A DNA stretch of 11,095 nucleotides from Bacillota bacterium (GTDB taxonomy: Bacteria > Bacillota > Clostridia > Christensenellales > CAG-138). The notes beneath the pieces are model-generated. The model searched no databases. It saw only the letters and a program-made list of their open reading frames with translations, and had not been told where the DNA came from. This document shows, in pieces, positions 5,861-10,939 of this stretch. Position 1 is the first letter of the stretch, and every line of letters starts with the position of its first letter. A program made the translations under genes and the position numbers. The stretch is taken from assembly GCA_023393045.1 (NCBI GenBank), contig JAEWMV010000058.1, forward strand, positions 1-11,095, written 5' to 3'.

Positions 5861-6836
5861 GCGAAGTCAGAAACTTTTTGCGCTCAAAGGCGAAGCGCGG
5901 GGCGCTGCGCGCCTCGTGTACGAGGGCGGCGGCGGGATGCTGAGCGTGGACATCGCGCCGCGCGGCGCGGAAGAATGCGAGGCGTGGCTCGTCCCTATGA
6001 AGGGGCAGCTGCTTCGCGCGCCGCTTGGGCCCACGATGACGGCCGCCGTTCCCCCGAACGCCGCCGAGGCAGCGGGCGTGTTCATCTCCCGCGCGGGCAA
6101 AATCATCGCCAGCGGAAGCAACGGCCTCCCGCGCGCAGATATGGAGAGCGCGGCGCTGCGCGTGCAACTCGCCCTCGCCCACGACGCAAAAAAGGCGCGG
6201 CTGGCCGAGGAAAAACCCGCGGACGCGCCGGAAAAGCCGAAAACGCCTCCCGCAGCGGCAACACCGCCGCCAAATGCGGAGACTCCCAAGGAGGCAAAAC
6301 CGCCGGACGTCCCCGTCAGGGAAAACCAGACAGAGGTTCGAATCCGCTATGCTCCACCATCGGAGCCCGCCGCGCAGCCAAACGAAGAGCATGCGGCTGT
6401 TAAGAGCAGTGTCATTGATACTGCCCAACAGCGCGCGCAAGCGCGGGAGAACATCGTGATGGCAAGCCGCGCGCATACGACGCCCTTCCCGCACATCCAA
6501 AGCGACGACATGGCGCGCCTTCGGGAGGAACGCGCGCTTCGCGCGATGCGCGAGGCCCTCGTTGACCCCAAGGTGAAAAGCGAGGCCGCGCAGTCCATAC
6601 TCTCCATGGCAAACAGGCTTTTTTACCCGACGCATGAGCAGGACGCGCCAAACGCCTTCATCGAGAAGGAGGCCGCCGCGCAAAAGCCCACGACGCCCGC
6701 GCCCGGGCAGGGCGTGAAGCGCAGCATGAACCGGATGGGAACGCCCGTGCCGCCCGCGCAGAAAAACGGCGCGTATCCGCCCGCGGGGCCGGGGAACCGG
6801 CGCGCACCCAGAGGGCGCTTCAACAGGCCGCGCTAG
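5859..6836 (+). CDS. Unrecognised 325-residue protein with Pro/Ala-rich linker and basic tail
   Basis: I do not recognise this protein. Residues 1 to about 90 look like a compact beta-rich domain (KLFALKGEARGAARLVYEG, VDIAPRGAEECEAWLVPMKG, GVFISRAGKIIASGSNGL), followed by a short helix. A low-complexity Ala/Pro/Glu/Lys linker spans about 115-180, a charged helical region with MARLREERALRAMREALVDP spans about 205-255, and the Pro/Gly/Arg-rich tail ends RGRFNRPR. There is no signal peptide or membrane segment. The basic tail could contact nucleic acid or membrane, but that is inference. The start at 5859 has GGAG at 5847-5850, 8 bases upstream; reading further upstream would run into the NUDIX gene on the other strand. 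A TATAAT at 5826-5831 may be its -10. The linker encodes a segment resembling a tRNA 3' end (6332-6359). Confidence 0.75.
   Translation: MRSQKLFALKGEARGAARLVYEGGGGMLSVDIAPRGAEECEAWLVPMKGQLLRAPLGPTMTAAVPPNAAEAAGVFISRAGKIIASGSNGLPRADMESAALRVQLALAHDAKKARLAEEKPADAPEKPKTPPAAATPPPNAETPKEAKPPDVPVRENQTEVRIRYAPPSEPAAQPNEEHAAVKSSVIDTAQQRAQARENIVMASRAHTTPFPHIQSDDMARLREERALRAMREALVDPKVKSEAAQSILSMANRLFYPTHEQDAPNAFIEKEAAAQKPTTPAPGQGVKRSMNRMGTPVPPAQKNGAYPPAGPGNRRAPRGRFNRPR
6332..6359 (+). other. tRNA-3'-end-like segment inside a coding region
   Basis: AGAGG-TTCGAAT-CCGCT (6332-6348) has the layout of a T-arm with one A.G mismatch in the stem and an invariant-type TTCGAAT loop. It is followed by exactly 7 bases, a single base A and CCA (6357-6359), as in a mature tRNA. 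GGAG at 6278-6281 could pair with CTCC at 6352-6355, but no D or anticodon arm is visible between them. It reads in frame as VRIRYAPP. It may be a captured tRNA fragment, an old attachment-site remnant, or coincidence. Confidence 0.3.
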
Positions 6837-6926
6837 GCCGCCACAACATATGGCGCAAGCGCGAAACGCATGGCACAAGCGTCCCTAAATTGCCTGAAAA
6901 ATCCTGCTTTTTTAGACTTCTTTTCG

Positions 6927-6955
6927 TTGACATCCCCCTTTGCGTGTGGTAGATT
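6927..6955 (+). promoter_or_regulatory. Sigma-A promoter of rpmG-secE-nusG
   Basis: TTGACA at 6927-6932, a 17-base spacer and TAGATT at 6950-6955 form a near-consensus vegetative promoter; the start point would be near 6962. It lies about 90 bases before the rpmG start. Confidence 0.8.
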
Positions 6956-6964
6956 ATTGAAGGT

Positions 6965-6988
6965 ATCCCCCGCAAGGGGGGTTTATTT
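6965..6988 (+). promoter_or_regulatory. Hairpin at the extreme 5' end of the rpmG transcript
   Basis: CCCCC (6967-6971) pairs with GGGGG (6976-6980) around a GCAA tetraloop, with A-T and G.T extension, and is followed by TTTATTT. It begins within about 5 bases of the predicted start point. It may protect the mRNA 5' end, or act as an early terminator. A second small hairpin, CGGCA-GCG-TGCCG, lies at 7012-7024 just before the rpmG ribosome site. Confidence 0.55.
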
Positions 6989-7046
6989 AGGTACGTAGTT
7001 TGCTAAAGTTGCGGCAGCGTGCCGTGAAATACAGGAGGTTACCGGA

Positions 7047-7196
7047 ATGCGCGTCAAGATCACGTTGGCATGCACAGAGTGCAAGCAGAGGAATTACAAT
7101 ACCTTCAAGAACAAGAAGAACGATCCCGATCGCATCGAGTTCAGCAAGTATTGCCGCTTCTGCCGCAAACACACCGCCCACAAAGAAGCCAAGTAA
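7047..7196 (+). CDS. rpmG: 50S ribosomal protein L33
   Basis: L33 is a small protein of the large ribosomal subunit near the E site. The 49-residue sequence is the zinc-binding (C+) form, with CxxC pairs at C9/C12 and C36/C39 forming a zinc ribbon, and the typical basic core RNYNTFKNKKNDPDRIEFSKYC. AGGAGG at 7033-7038 lies 8 bases upstream of the start. It is the first gene after a strong promoter and is followed 14 bases later by secE, the standard bacterial rpmG-secE-nusG order. The tuf gene that precedes it in many genomes is absent here. Confidence 0.97.
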   Translation: MRVKITLACTECKQRNYNTFKNKKNDPDRIEFSKYCRFCRKHTAHKEAK

Positions 7197-7210
7197 AAGA
7201 GGAGGGCGCG

Positions 7211-7537
7211 ATGGTTAAGGAAAAGGACAAGAAGCCCAATCTCTTCCAGCGCTTGGGCAAGTTTTTCCGCGAGGTGTTCGGCGAACTGAAAAAGGTCACC
7301 TGGCCCACCGGCAAGGAGCTCGTCTCCTACACGGCGACGGTGCTGGTGTTCATTCTGATCGTCGCCGTGCTCATCGGTGTGCTTGATTTCGGCTTTGGCG
7401 AAGGCTTCAAGGCGCTTGGCACGCTGGATCTCGGCGCCGGCAGCACGCCCGCCGTGACCGCGACCCTTACGCCCGAGGCGAGCGCGACTCCCACCCCCGC
7501 AGTTGATGCCACAAGCACGCCTGCCGGGACCAATTAA
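7211..7537 (+). CDS. secE: Preprotein translocase subunit SecE with extracytoplasmic tail
   Basis: SecE clamps the two halves of SecY in the protein-export channel. The core is standard: amphipathic helix FQRLGKFFREVFGELKKVTWPTGKEL (conserved LKKVTWPT around residues 26-33), then one membrane segment YTATVLVFILIVAVLIGVLDFG (about 39-60). Firmicute SecE usually ends soon after this at 60-70 residues. This one has 108, with a C-terminal tail of about 35 residues made of Ala, Thr, Pro and Ser (TPAVTATLTP, SATPTPAVDATSTPAGTN). With the known N-in/C-out topology the tail would lie outside the membrane. GGAGG at 7201-7205 is 5 bases upstream. nusG begins 9 bases after its stop. Confidence 0.95.
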   Translation: MVKEKDKKPNLFQRLGKFFREVFGELKKVTWPTGKELVSYTATVLVFILIVAVLIGVLDFGFGEGFKALGTLDLGAGSTPAVTATLTPEASATPTPAVDATSTPAGTN

Positions 7538-7546
7538 GGAGAAGCT

Positions 7547-8065
7547 ATGGCCGAGGAAGCCAAATGGTATGTAGTCCATACCTATTCGGGCTACGAGAAC
7601 AAGGTCAAGGAAGACCTTGAAAAAACCGTGGAGAACCGCAGCCTGCAGGATCTGATCCTGGAGGTGAAGTACCCCACGGAAGAAGTCGTGGAAATGAAAG
7701 ACTCCAAGCGCAAGGTCGTGCAGCGCAAGCTCTTCCCCGGTTACGTGATGGTCAAGATGATCATGAACGACAACACATGGTACGTCGTGCGCAACACGCG
7801 CGGCGTGACGGGCTTCGTGGGGCCGGGCTCAAAGCCCATCCCCCTCACGGACGAGGAAGTCACGGCCATGGGCGTGGAGCATATCCCCATCGAGCTCGAC
7901 ATCGTCGTGGGCGAAAGCGTGCGCGTGGTGTCCGGCCCGCTGGAGAACTTCATCGGCATGGTGGAAGCGCTCGACCCCGAGCGGCAGAAGGTCAAGCTGG
8001 TGGTTTCCATGTTCGGCCGCAACACGCCGGTGGAACTCGATTACATTCAAGTACAAAAACTCTAA
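7547..8065 (+). CDS. nusG: Transcription termination/antitermination factor NusG
   Basis: NusG binds RNA polymerase during elongation and modulates pausing, termination and ribosome coupling. The 172-residue protein has the NGN domain at about 5-115 (WYVVHTYSGYENKVKEDLE; VVQRKLFPGYVMVKM; WYVVRNTRGVTGFVG) and a C-terminal KOW domain from about residue 120 (VGESVRVVSGPLENFIGMVEAL), ending FGRNTPVELDYIQVQKL. Length is normal and there is no inserted domain. AAGGAG at 7536-7541 overlaps the secE stop and gives a spacing of 5. Its last codons form one arm of a long hairpin whose loop contains the TAA stop. Confidence 0.98.
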   Translation: MAEEAKWYVVHTYSGYENKVKEDLEKTVENRSLQDLILEVKYPTEEVVEMKDSKRKVVQRKLFPGYVMVKMIMNDNTWYVVRNTRGVTGFVGPGSKPIPLTDEEVTAMGVEHIPIELDIVVGESVRVVSGPLENFIGMVEALDPERQKVKLVVSMFGRNTPVELDYIQVQKL

Positions 8066-8083
8066 ACGAGTTTTGTACTTGAA
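8046..8083 (+). repeat. Long hairpin enclosing the nusG stop codon
   Basis: The 17 bases 8046-8062, which encode the last NusG residues, pair with 8068-8083 (GAGTTTTGTACTTGAA) over 16 bp with a single bulged A. The loop TAAAC contains the TAA stop at 8063-8065. No U-run follows the 3' arm; an AT-rich inverted repeat begins directly at its last base. It may be a terminator whose tail has been displaced, or an mRNA 3'-end stabiliser. Confidence 0.75.
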
Positions 8084-8184
8084 GCTAACAGCTAACAGTG
8101 AATAGTGAATAACTATTTTGTTGGCTTGAAGCGGGGCACAATAGAAATAAATAGCTATTCACTATTCACCATTAGCTATTAGTT
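8083..8184. mobile_element. MITE-like AT-rich imperfect inverted repeat
   Basis: Two 35-base arms (8083-8117 and 8150-8184) are inverted copies with 30 of 35 positions identical, around a 32-base centre. Each arm holds the simple motifs GTGAATAGTGAATA and AGCTAA. The block is far more AT-rich than the flanking genes, encodes nothing and sits between two ribosomal/transcription genes. This looks like a miniature inverted-repeat or REP-type element. I see no target-site duplication. Confidence 0.6.
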
Positions 8185-8204
8185 GCTTTTCCCCGCGAAC
8201 CCCT

Positions 8205-8395
8205 GTTAGGTATGACAACCTTACTTAGTAAAGCTGTCATAGTGGGAGGCCGGAGCCGAGCGCTGCTAGTGGCAGATGAAGCGAGGCGTAAGACCAGTGA
8301 ACAAGGGAGCCGAAGGAGGCGCAGTCCGACGCGCGGCGACCATTGTGAACTGCGAGGTAAGCAGTTTAGGTATGCACCCCTTTGGGGTTCGCATA
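8205..8395 (+). ncRNA. Structured untranslated leader upstream of rplK, family unassigned
   Basis: No gene is seen in this stretch. Successive pairings are visible: TATGACA (8211-8217) with TGTCATA (8235-8241) enclosing TTAC-TTA-GTAA; CATAGTGG (8238-8245) with CCATTGTG (8340-8347), using two G.U pairs and overlapping the first pairing, so the two are alternatives; CTGC-TAGTG-GCAG (8263-8275); AACTGC (8348-8353) with GCAGTT (8361-8366); and TATGC-A-CCCC-TTT-GGGG-TTC-GCATA (8371-8395). The segment GTGGGAGGCC (8242-8251) also occurs in the L1-type motif upstream of rplA. This is probably an extended leader of the L11-L1 operon, but I cannot assign it to a named family. Confidence 0.5.
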
Positions 8396-8428
8396 GGTGG
8401 GAGGACGCACCGCGTCCGCTCGCACCAC
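8396..8428 (+). promoter_or_regulatory. Putative ribosomal protein L1 binding motif in the rplK leader
   Basis: GTGG (8397-8400) pairs with CCAC (8425-8428). Inside, GA on the 5' side opposes GCTCGCA on the 3' side, and GGACGC-ACC-GCGTCC forms the apical stem. The GGTGGGAGG start and asymmetric internal loop copy the L1-binding region of 23S rRNA, the known target used by L1 to repress its own mRNA. It ends 9 bases before the rplK ribosome site (AGGAGG at 8438-8443). Confidence 0.6.
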
Positions 8429-8451
8429 ATTTTATTTAGGAGGAAATTTCA

Positions 8452-8877
8452 ATGGCAAAGAAGATCACCGGCTTCGTAAAGCTGCAGATCCCGGCCGGTA
8501 AAGCCACGCCCGCGCCGCCGGTGGGCCCGGCGCTCGGCCAGCACCAGCTCAACATCATGGGCTTTTGCAAGGAGTTCAACGAGCGCACCGCAAAGGACAT
8601 GGGGCTTATCATACCGGTCGTGATCACCGTGTATCAGGATCACTCCTTCACCTTTGTGACCAAGACGCCGCCGGCGAGCGTGCTCATCAAGAAGGCCGTG
8701 GGCCTGCAGAGCGGCTCCGGCCGTCCCAATGTGGACAAGGTCGCAAAGATCACGCAGGCGCAGCTTCGCGAAATCGCAACCATGAAAATGACCGACCTCA
8801 ACGCCGCGAGCGTGGAGGCCGCCATGAGCATGATAGCCGGTACCGCCCGCAGCATGGGCGTCACCGTAGCGGACTGA
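8452..8877 (+). CDS. rplK: 50S ribosomal protein L11
   Basis: L11 forms the base of the GTPase-associated stalk of the large subunit with 23S rRNA helices 43/44. The 141-residue protein has the N-terminal domain (KITGFVKLQIPAGKATPAPP, VGPALGQHQLNIMGFCKEFN), the proline-containing hinge around residues 70-75 (TKTPPASVLIKKA) and the RNA-binding C-terminal domain with GRPNVDKVAKITQAQLREIA and the signature-like AGTARSMGV near the end. Length is normal. AGGAGG at 8438-8443 is 8 bases upstream. It is separated from nusG by an unusually long 386-base interval holding a hairpin, a MITE-like repeat and a structured leader, and is followed by rplA after 64 bases. Confidence 0.98.
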   Translation: MAKKITGFVKLQIPAGKATPAPPVGPALGQHQLNIMGFCKEFNERTAKDMGLIIPVVITVYQDHSFTFVTKTPPASVLIKKAVGLQSGSGRPNVDKVAKITQAQLREIATMKMTDLNAASVEAAMSMIAGTARSMGVTVAD

Positions 8878-8897
8878 CGGGCGAAGCCCTGATCTAT

Positions 8898-8927
8898 TGT
8901 GGGAGGCCAAGGGCCGTTACTACCACA
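8898..8927 (+). promoter_or_regulatory. Putative L1 binding motif abutting the rplA ribosome site
   Basis: TGTGG (8898-8902) pairs with CCACA (8923-8927). The internal loop is GA opposite GTTACTA, and the apical stem is GGCC-AAG-GGCC (8905-8915). This repeats the layout of the motif before rplK and resembles the 23S L1 site. The ribosome site AGGAAGGA begins on its last base, so L1 bound here would block rplA translation. Confidence 0.65.
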
Positions 8928-8941
8928 GGAAGGATTAAATT

Positions 8942-9634
8942 ATGAAGCATGGCAAGAAATACCGGGAGAGCGTTAAGCTCGTTGATTCCCAGAAGCTCTA
9001 TGATCCGCGTGAGGGCATGGACGTGGTCATCTCCACCGCCCGCGCCAAGTTCGACGAAACCGTCGAAGCATCCATCCGCCTCGGCGTCGACCCGCGCCAC
9101 GCCGACCAGCAGGTCCGCGGCACGGTGGTGCTGCCCCACGGCACGGGCAAGACCGTGCGCGTGCTGGTTTTTGCCAAGGGCGAAAAGGCCAAGGAAGCGC
9201 AGGACGCCGGCGCCGATTATGTGGGCGACGACGACCTCATCAAAAAGATTCAGACCGAGAACTGGTTCGACTTCGACGTGTGCGTGGCCACCCCGGACAT
9301 GATGGGCGCCATCGGCCGCATCGCCCGTGTGCTGGGTCCCAAGGGCCTCATGCCTAACCCCAAGAGCGGCACCGTGACCATGGACGTCGCGCGCGCCATC
9401 GCGGAGATTAAGGCCGGTAAGGTCGAGTACCGCGTGGACAAGACCTCCATCATCCACGTCCCCGTGGGCAAGGTTTCCTTCGGCGGCGAAAAGCTCACCG
9501 AGAACCTTTCCGCCCTCATGGACGCGGTCATCAAGGCGAAGCCCGCCTCCGCCAAGGGCACCTATGTCAGGAGCCTCGTGCTCTCGACCACCATGGGCCC
9601 AGGCGTGAAGTTCAACGGCCTCAAGTTCTCCTGA
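8942..9634 (+). CDS. rplA: 50S ribosomal protein L1
   Basis: L1 forms the mobile stalk at the ribosomal E site and is the translational repressor of its own operon. The 230-residue protein begins MKHGKKYRESVKLVDSQKLYD (landmarks only), with the conserved RNA-binding regions RLGVDPRHADQQVRGTVVLP (about residues 47-66) and LGPKGLMPNPKSGTVT (about 133-148), and GKVEYRVDKTSIIHVPVGKVSF in domain I. Length is normal. The AGGAAGGA at 8927-8934 is 8 bases before the start and directly joined to an L1-type hairpin. A promoter for rplJ begins 15 bases after the stop, so L11-L1 and L10-L12 form separate units. Confidence 0.98.
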   Translation: MKHGKKYRESVKLVDSQKLYDPREGMDVVISTARAKFDETVEASIRLGVDPRHADQQVRGTVVLPHGTGKTVRVLVFAKGEKAKEAQDAGADYVGDDDLIKKIQTENWFDFDVCVATPDMMGAIGRIARVLGPKGLMPNPKSGTVTMDVARAIAEIKAGKVEYRVDKTSIIHVPVGKVSFGGEKLTENLSALMDAVIKAKPASAKGTYVRSLVLSTTMGPGVKFNGLKFS

Positions 9635-9648
9635 GAATCAAACATTTG

Positions 9649-9678
9649 TTGACAAACCGCGGGGTAGTGTGATACACT
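9649..9678 (+). promoter_or_regulatory. Promoter of rplJ-rplL
   Basis: TTGACA at 9649-9654 and an extended -10, TGA plus TACACT (9673-9678), are 18 bases apart. The start point would be near 9685, just before the L10 leader. Confidence 0.7.
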
Positions 9679-9684
9679 GCCCCG
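9660..9684. repeat. 11-bp palindrome overlapping the rplJ promoter
   Basis: CGGGGTAGTGT (9660-9670) and ACACTGCCCCG (9674-9684) pair over 11 bp with one G.T, around GAT. It covers the promoter spacer and -10 box and stops at the predicted start point. It could be an operator, or an rplKA 3'-end hairpin; no U-run follows. Confidence 0.65.
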
Positions 9685-9705
9685 TGGAAAATCAAATAAC
9701 GCGCA

Positions 9706-9782
9706 GCCAAAGACAGCAGGTGCCGCCCCGTGCGGCTCAATATCCCGCCGAGGTGAAGCAAAGATGCGAACAGCGTCCTTTC
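9706..9782 (+). ncRNA. Ribosomal protein L10 leader
   Basis: The leader carries the L10 leader hallmarks in order: AAAGACAGCAGGTGCC (9709-9724), the GGCTCAATATCC segment and CCGCCGAGGTGAAG (about 9744-9757). The L10-(L12)4 complex binds this RNA and represses its operon. CAAAGATG (9759-9766) can pair with CATCCTTTG (9782-9790), which would break the downstream terminator stem, so it is probably the antiterminator. Confidence 0.88.
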
Positions 9783-9814
9783 ATCCTTTGTCTTGCGCAA
9801 AGGATTTTATTTTG
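9783..9814 (+). terminator. Attenuator terminator in the rplJ leader
   Basis: ATCCTTTG (9783-9790) pairs perfectly with CAAAGGAT (9798-9805) around TCTTGCG, followed by TTTATTTTG. It lies between the L10 leader and the rplJ ribosome site (AAGGAGGTG at 9816-9824), the expected place for L10-controlled premature termination. Confidence 0.85.
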
Positions 9815-9829
9815 TAAGGAGGTGAAACA

Positions 9830-10351
9830 ATGGCAAACATCAAGAACATCGAGATGAAAGCCCAGCAGGTTGAAGAAATCCGCGAAAAGCTCGAAAAGGC
9901 ACAGTCCGTGGTCGTGTTCGACTACCGCGGCCTTACGGTTGAGGAAGTGACCAATCTGCGCCGTGAAATGCGCAGCGCCAACGTCGAGTACGTGGTGCTC
10001 AAAAACGGCATGGTCGAGCGCGCGGCAGCGCTGCTCAACATCGACGCGTCCCTCAACGAGCAGCTCAAGGGGCCTTCCGCCTTCGCGTTTGGCTATGACG
10101 ACCCCGTCGCGCCCGCGAAGATACTCAAGGACACCATCAAGAAGCTCAAGAAGTGCGAAATCAAGGGCGGCCTCATCAACGGCGCGGTATCCACCGCCGC
10201 CCAGATGGAAACGCTGGCCGACCTGCCCTCGCGCGAACAGCTCATCGCCAGGCTGCTTGGCAGCATGATGCGCCCCATATCCGGCCTTGCCATCGTGCTG
10301 GACCAGATCGCCAAGAAGGCGAGCGGTTCCGAGCAGGCGGCTGCCGAGTAA
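9830..10351 (+). CDS. rplJ: 50S ribosomal protein L10
   Basis: L10 anchors the L7/L12 dimers to the ribosomal stalk base and, complexed with L12, represses its own mRNA. The 173-residue protein has the standard N-terminal rRNA-binding domain (QVEEIREKLEKAQSVVVFDY, RGLTVEEVTNLRREMR, VLKNGMVERA) and a C-terminal helix for L12 binding (LIARLLGSMMRPISGLAIVL, DQIAKKAS). The start at 9830 has a strong AAGGAGGTG. It follows an L10 leader and attenuator and precedes rplL by 48 bases. Confidence 0.98.
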   Translation: MANIKNIEMKAQQVEEIREKLEKAQSVVVFDYRGLTVEEVTNLRREMRSANVEYVVLKNGMVERAAALLNIDASLNEQLKGPSAFAFGYDDPVAPAKILKDTIKKLKKCEIKGGLINGAVSTAAQMETLADLPSREQLIARLLGSMMRPISGLAIVLDQIAKKASGSEQAAAE

Positions 10352-10399
10352 GGCAAAAGAGAACACAAACGACCCAAATAATATAGGAGGATTAAGAAA

Positions 10400-10771
10400 A
10401 TGAATAAAGAGCAGCTGATTGCCGATATCAAGGCCATGACCGTGCTTGAGCTCGCAGAGCTCGTGAAAGCCCTCGAGGAGGAGTTTGGCGTATCCGCCGC
10501 CGCCACCGCCGTTGCGGTTGCCGGCCCCGCCGCGGGCCCCGCCGCCGAGGTGGAGGAGAAGACCGAGTTCGACGCCATATTGAAGGACGTCGGCCCCGAG
10601 AAGATCAAGGTCATCAAGGCCGTGCGCGAGCTGACGGGTCTGGGCCTCAAGGAAGCCAAAGACCTCGTCGACGGCGCCCCCAAGCCCCTCAAGGAAGGCG
10701 TTTCCAAGGAAGAATGCGAGAAGATCGCCGCCATGTTCAAGGAAGTCGGCGCGACCGTGGAAATCAAGTAA
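10400..10771 (+). CDS. rplL: 50S ribosomal protein L7/L12
   Basis: L7/L12 forms the flexible stalk dimers that recruit and activate translational GTPases. The 123-residue acidic protein has the N-terminal dimerisation domain (MTVLELAELVKALEEEFGV), an Ala/Pro/Gly-rich hinge at about 33-52, and the C-terminal factor-binding domain (FDAILKDVGPEKIKVIKAVR, LTGLGLKEAKDLVDGAPKPL, VGATVEIK). Length is normal. TAGGAGG at 10384-10390 is 9 bases upstream. It is the last gene of its operon: a strong terminator follows 19 bases after the stop, and rpoB, the usual next gene in Firmicutes, is not present. Confidence 0.98.
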   Translation: MNKEQLIADIKAMTVLELAELVKALEEEFGVSAAATAVAVAGPAAGPAAEVEEKTEFDAILKDVGPEKIKVIKAVRELTGLGLKEAKDLVDGAPKPLKEGVSKEECEKIAAMFKEVGATVEIK

Positions 10772-10790
10772 GGTATCTTTTGCAGGAATC

Positions 10791-10829
10791 AAAACGGCCC
10801 TCGCCACGAGCGGGGGTCGTTTTATTTTC
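10791..10829 (+). terminator. Strong intrinsic terminator after rplL
   Basis: AAAACGGCCCTCGC (10791-10804) pairs with GCGGGGGTCGTTTT (10810-10823) over 14 bp with two G.U pairs and a 5-base loop CACGA. The 3' arm runs into TTTTATTTTC. Confidence 0.92.
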
Positions 10830-10856
10830 AGCACTCCCAGCGGCGCCCGCCCCGCC

Positions 10857-10885
10857 TTGACAAACGCCCTGCCGGAAAGGATAAT
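10857..10885 (+). promoter_or_regulatory. Promoter of the 10940 gene
   Basis: TTGACA (10857-10862) and GATAAT (10880-10885) are separated by 17 bases, a near-consensus vegetative promoter about 55 bases before the start codon. It separates the downstream gene from the ribosomal operon. Confidence 0.78.
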
Positions 10886-10939
10886 AGATTCAAACGACAG
10901 ACAAGATAAAATCATCCATCCATATAAAGGAGGACATCA

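Noticed and set aside
6278..6359. A complete tRNA gene
   Set aside because: Only the T-arm and 3' acceptor strand fit; the 5' acceptor pairs over just four contiguous bases and no D or anticodon arm is present.
6850..6881. Direct repeat ATGGCGCAAGCG / ATGGCACAAGCG after the 5859 gene
   Set aside because: Only two 12-base copies, no further structure and no T-run; probably chance or a decayed coding duplication. The rest of 6837-6926 shows no gene and no convincing terminator.
8396..8414. T-box-like GGTGG...ACCGCG in the rplK leader
   Set aside because: The T-box core needs contiguous GGGTGGNACCGCG. Here eight bases intervene, no stem I or specifier is evident, and the L1-type fold explains the sequence better.
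9737..10915. Long open frame on the minus strand opposite rplJ and rplL
   Set aside because: It is antisense to two certain ribosomal protein genes, has low-complexity Leu/Gly/His composition and lacks a ribosome site. High GC content creates such shadows.
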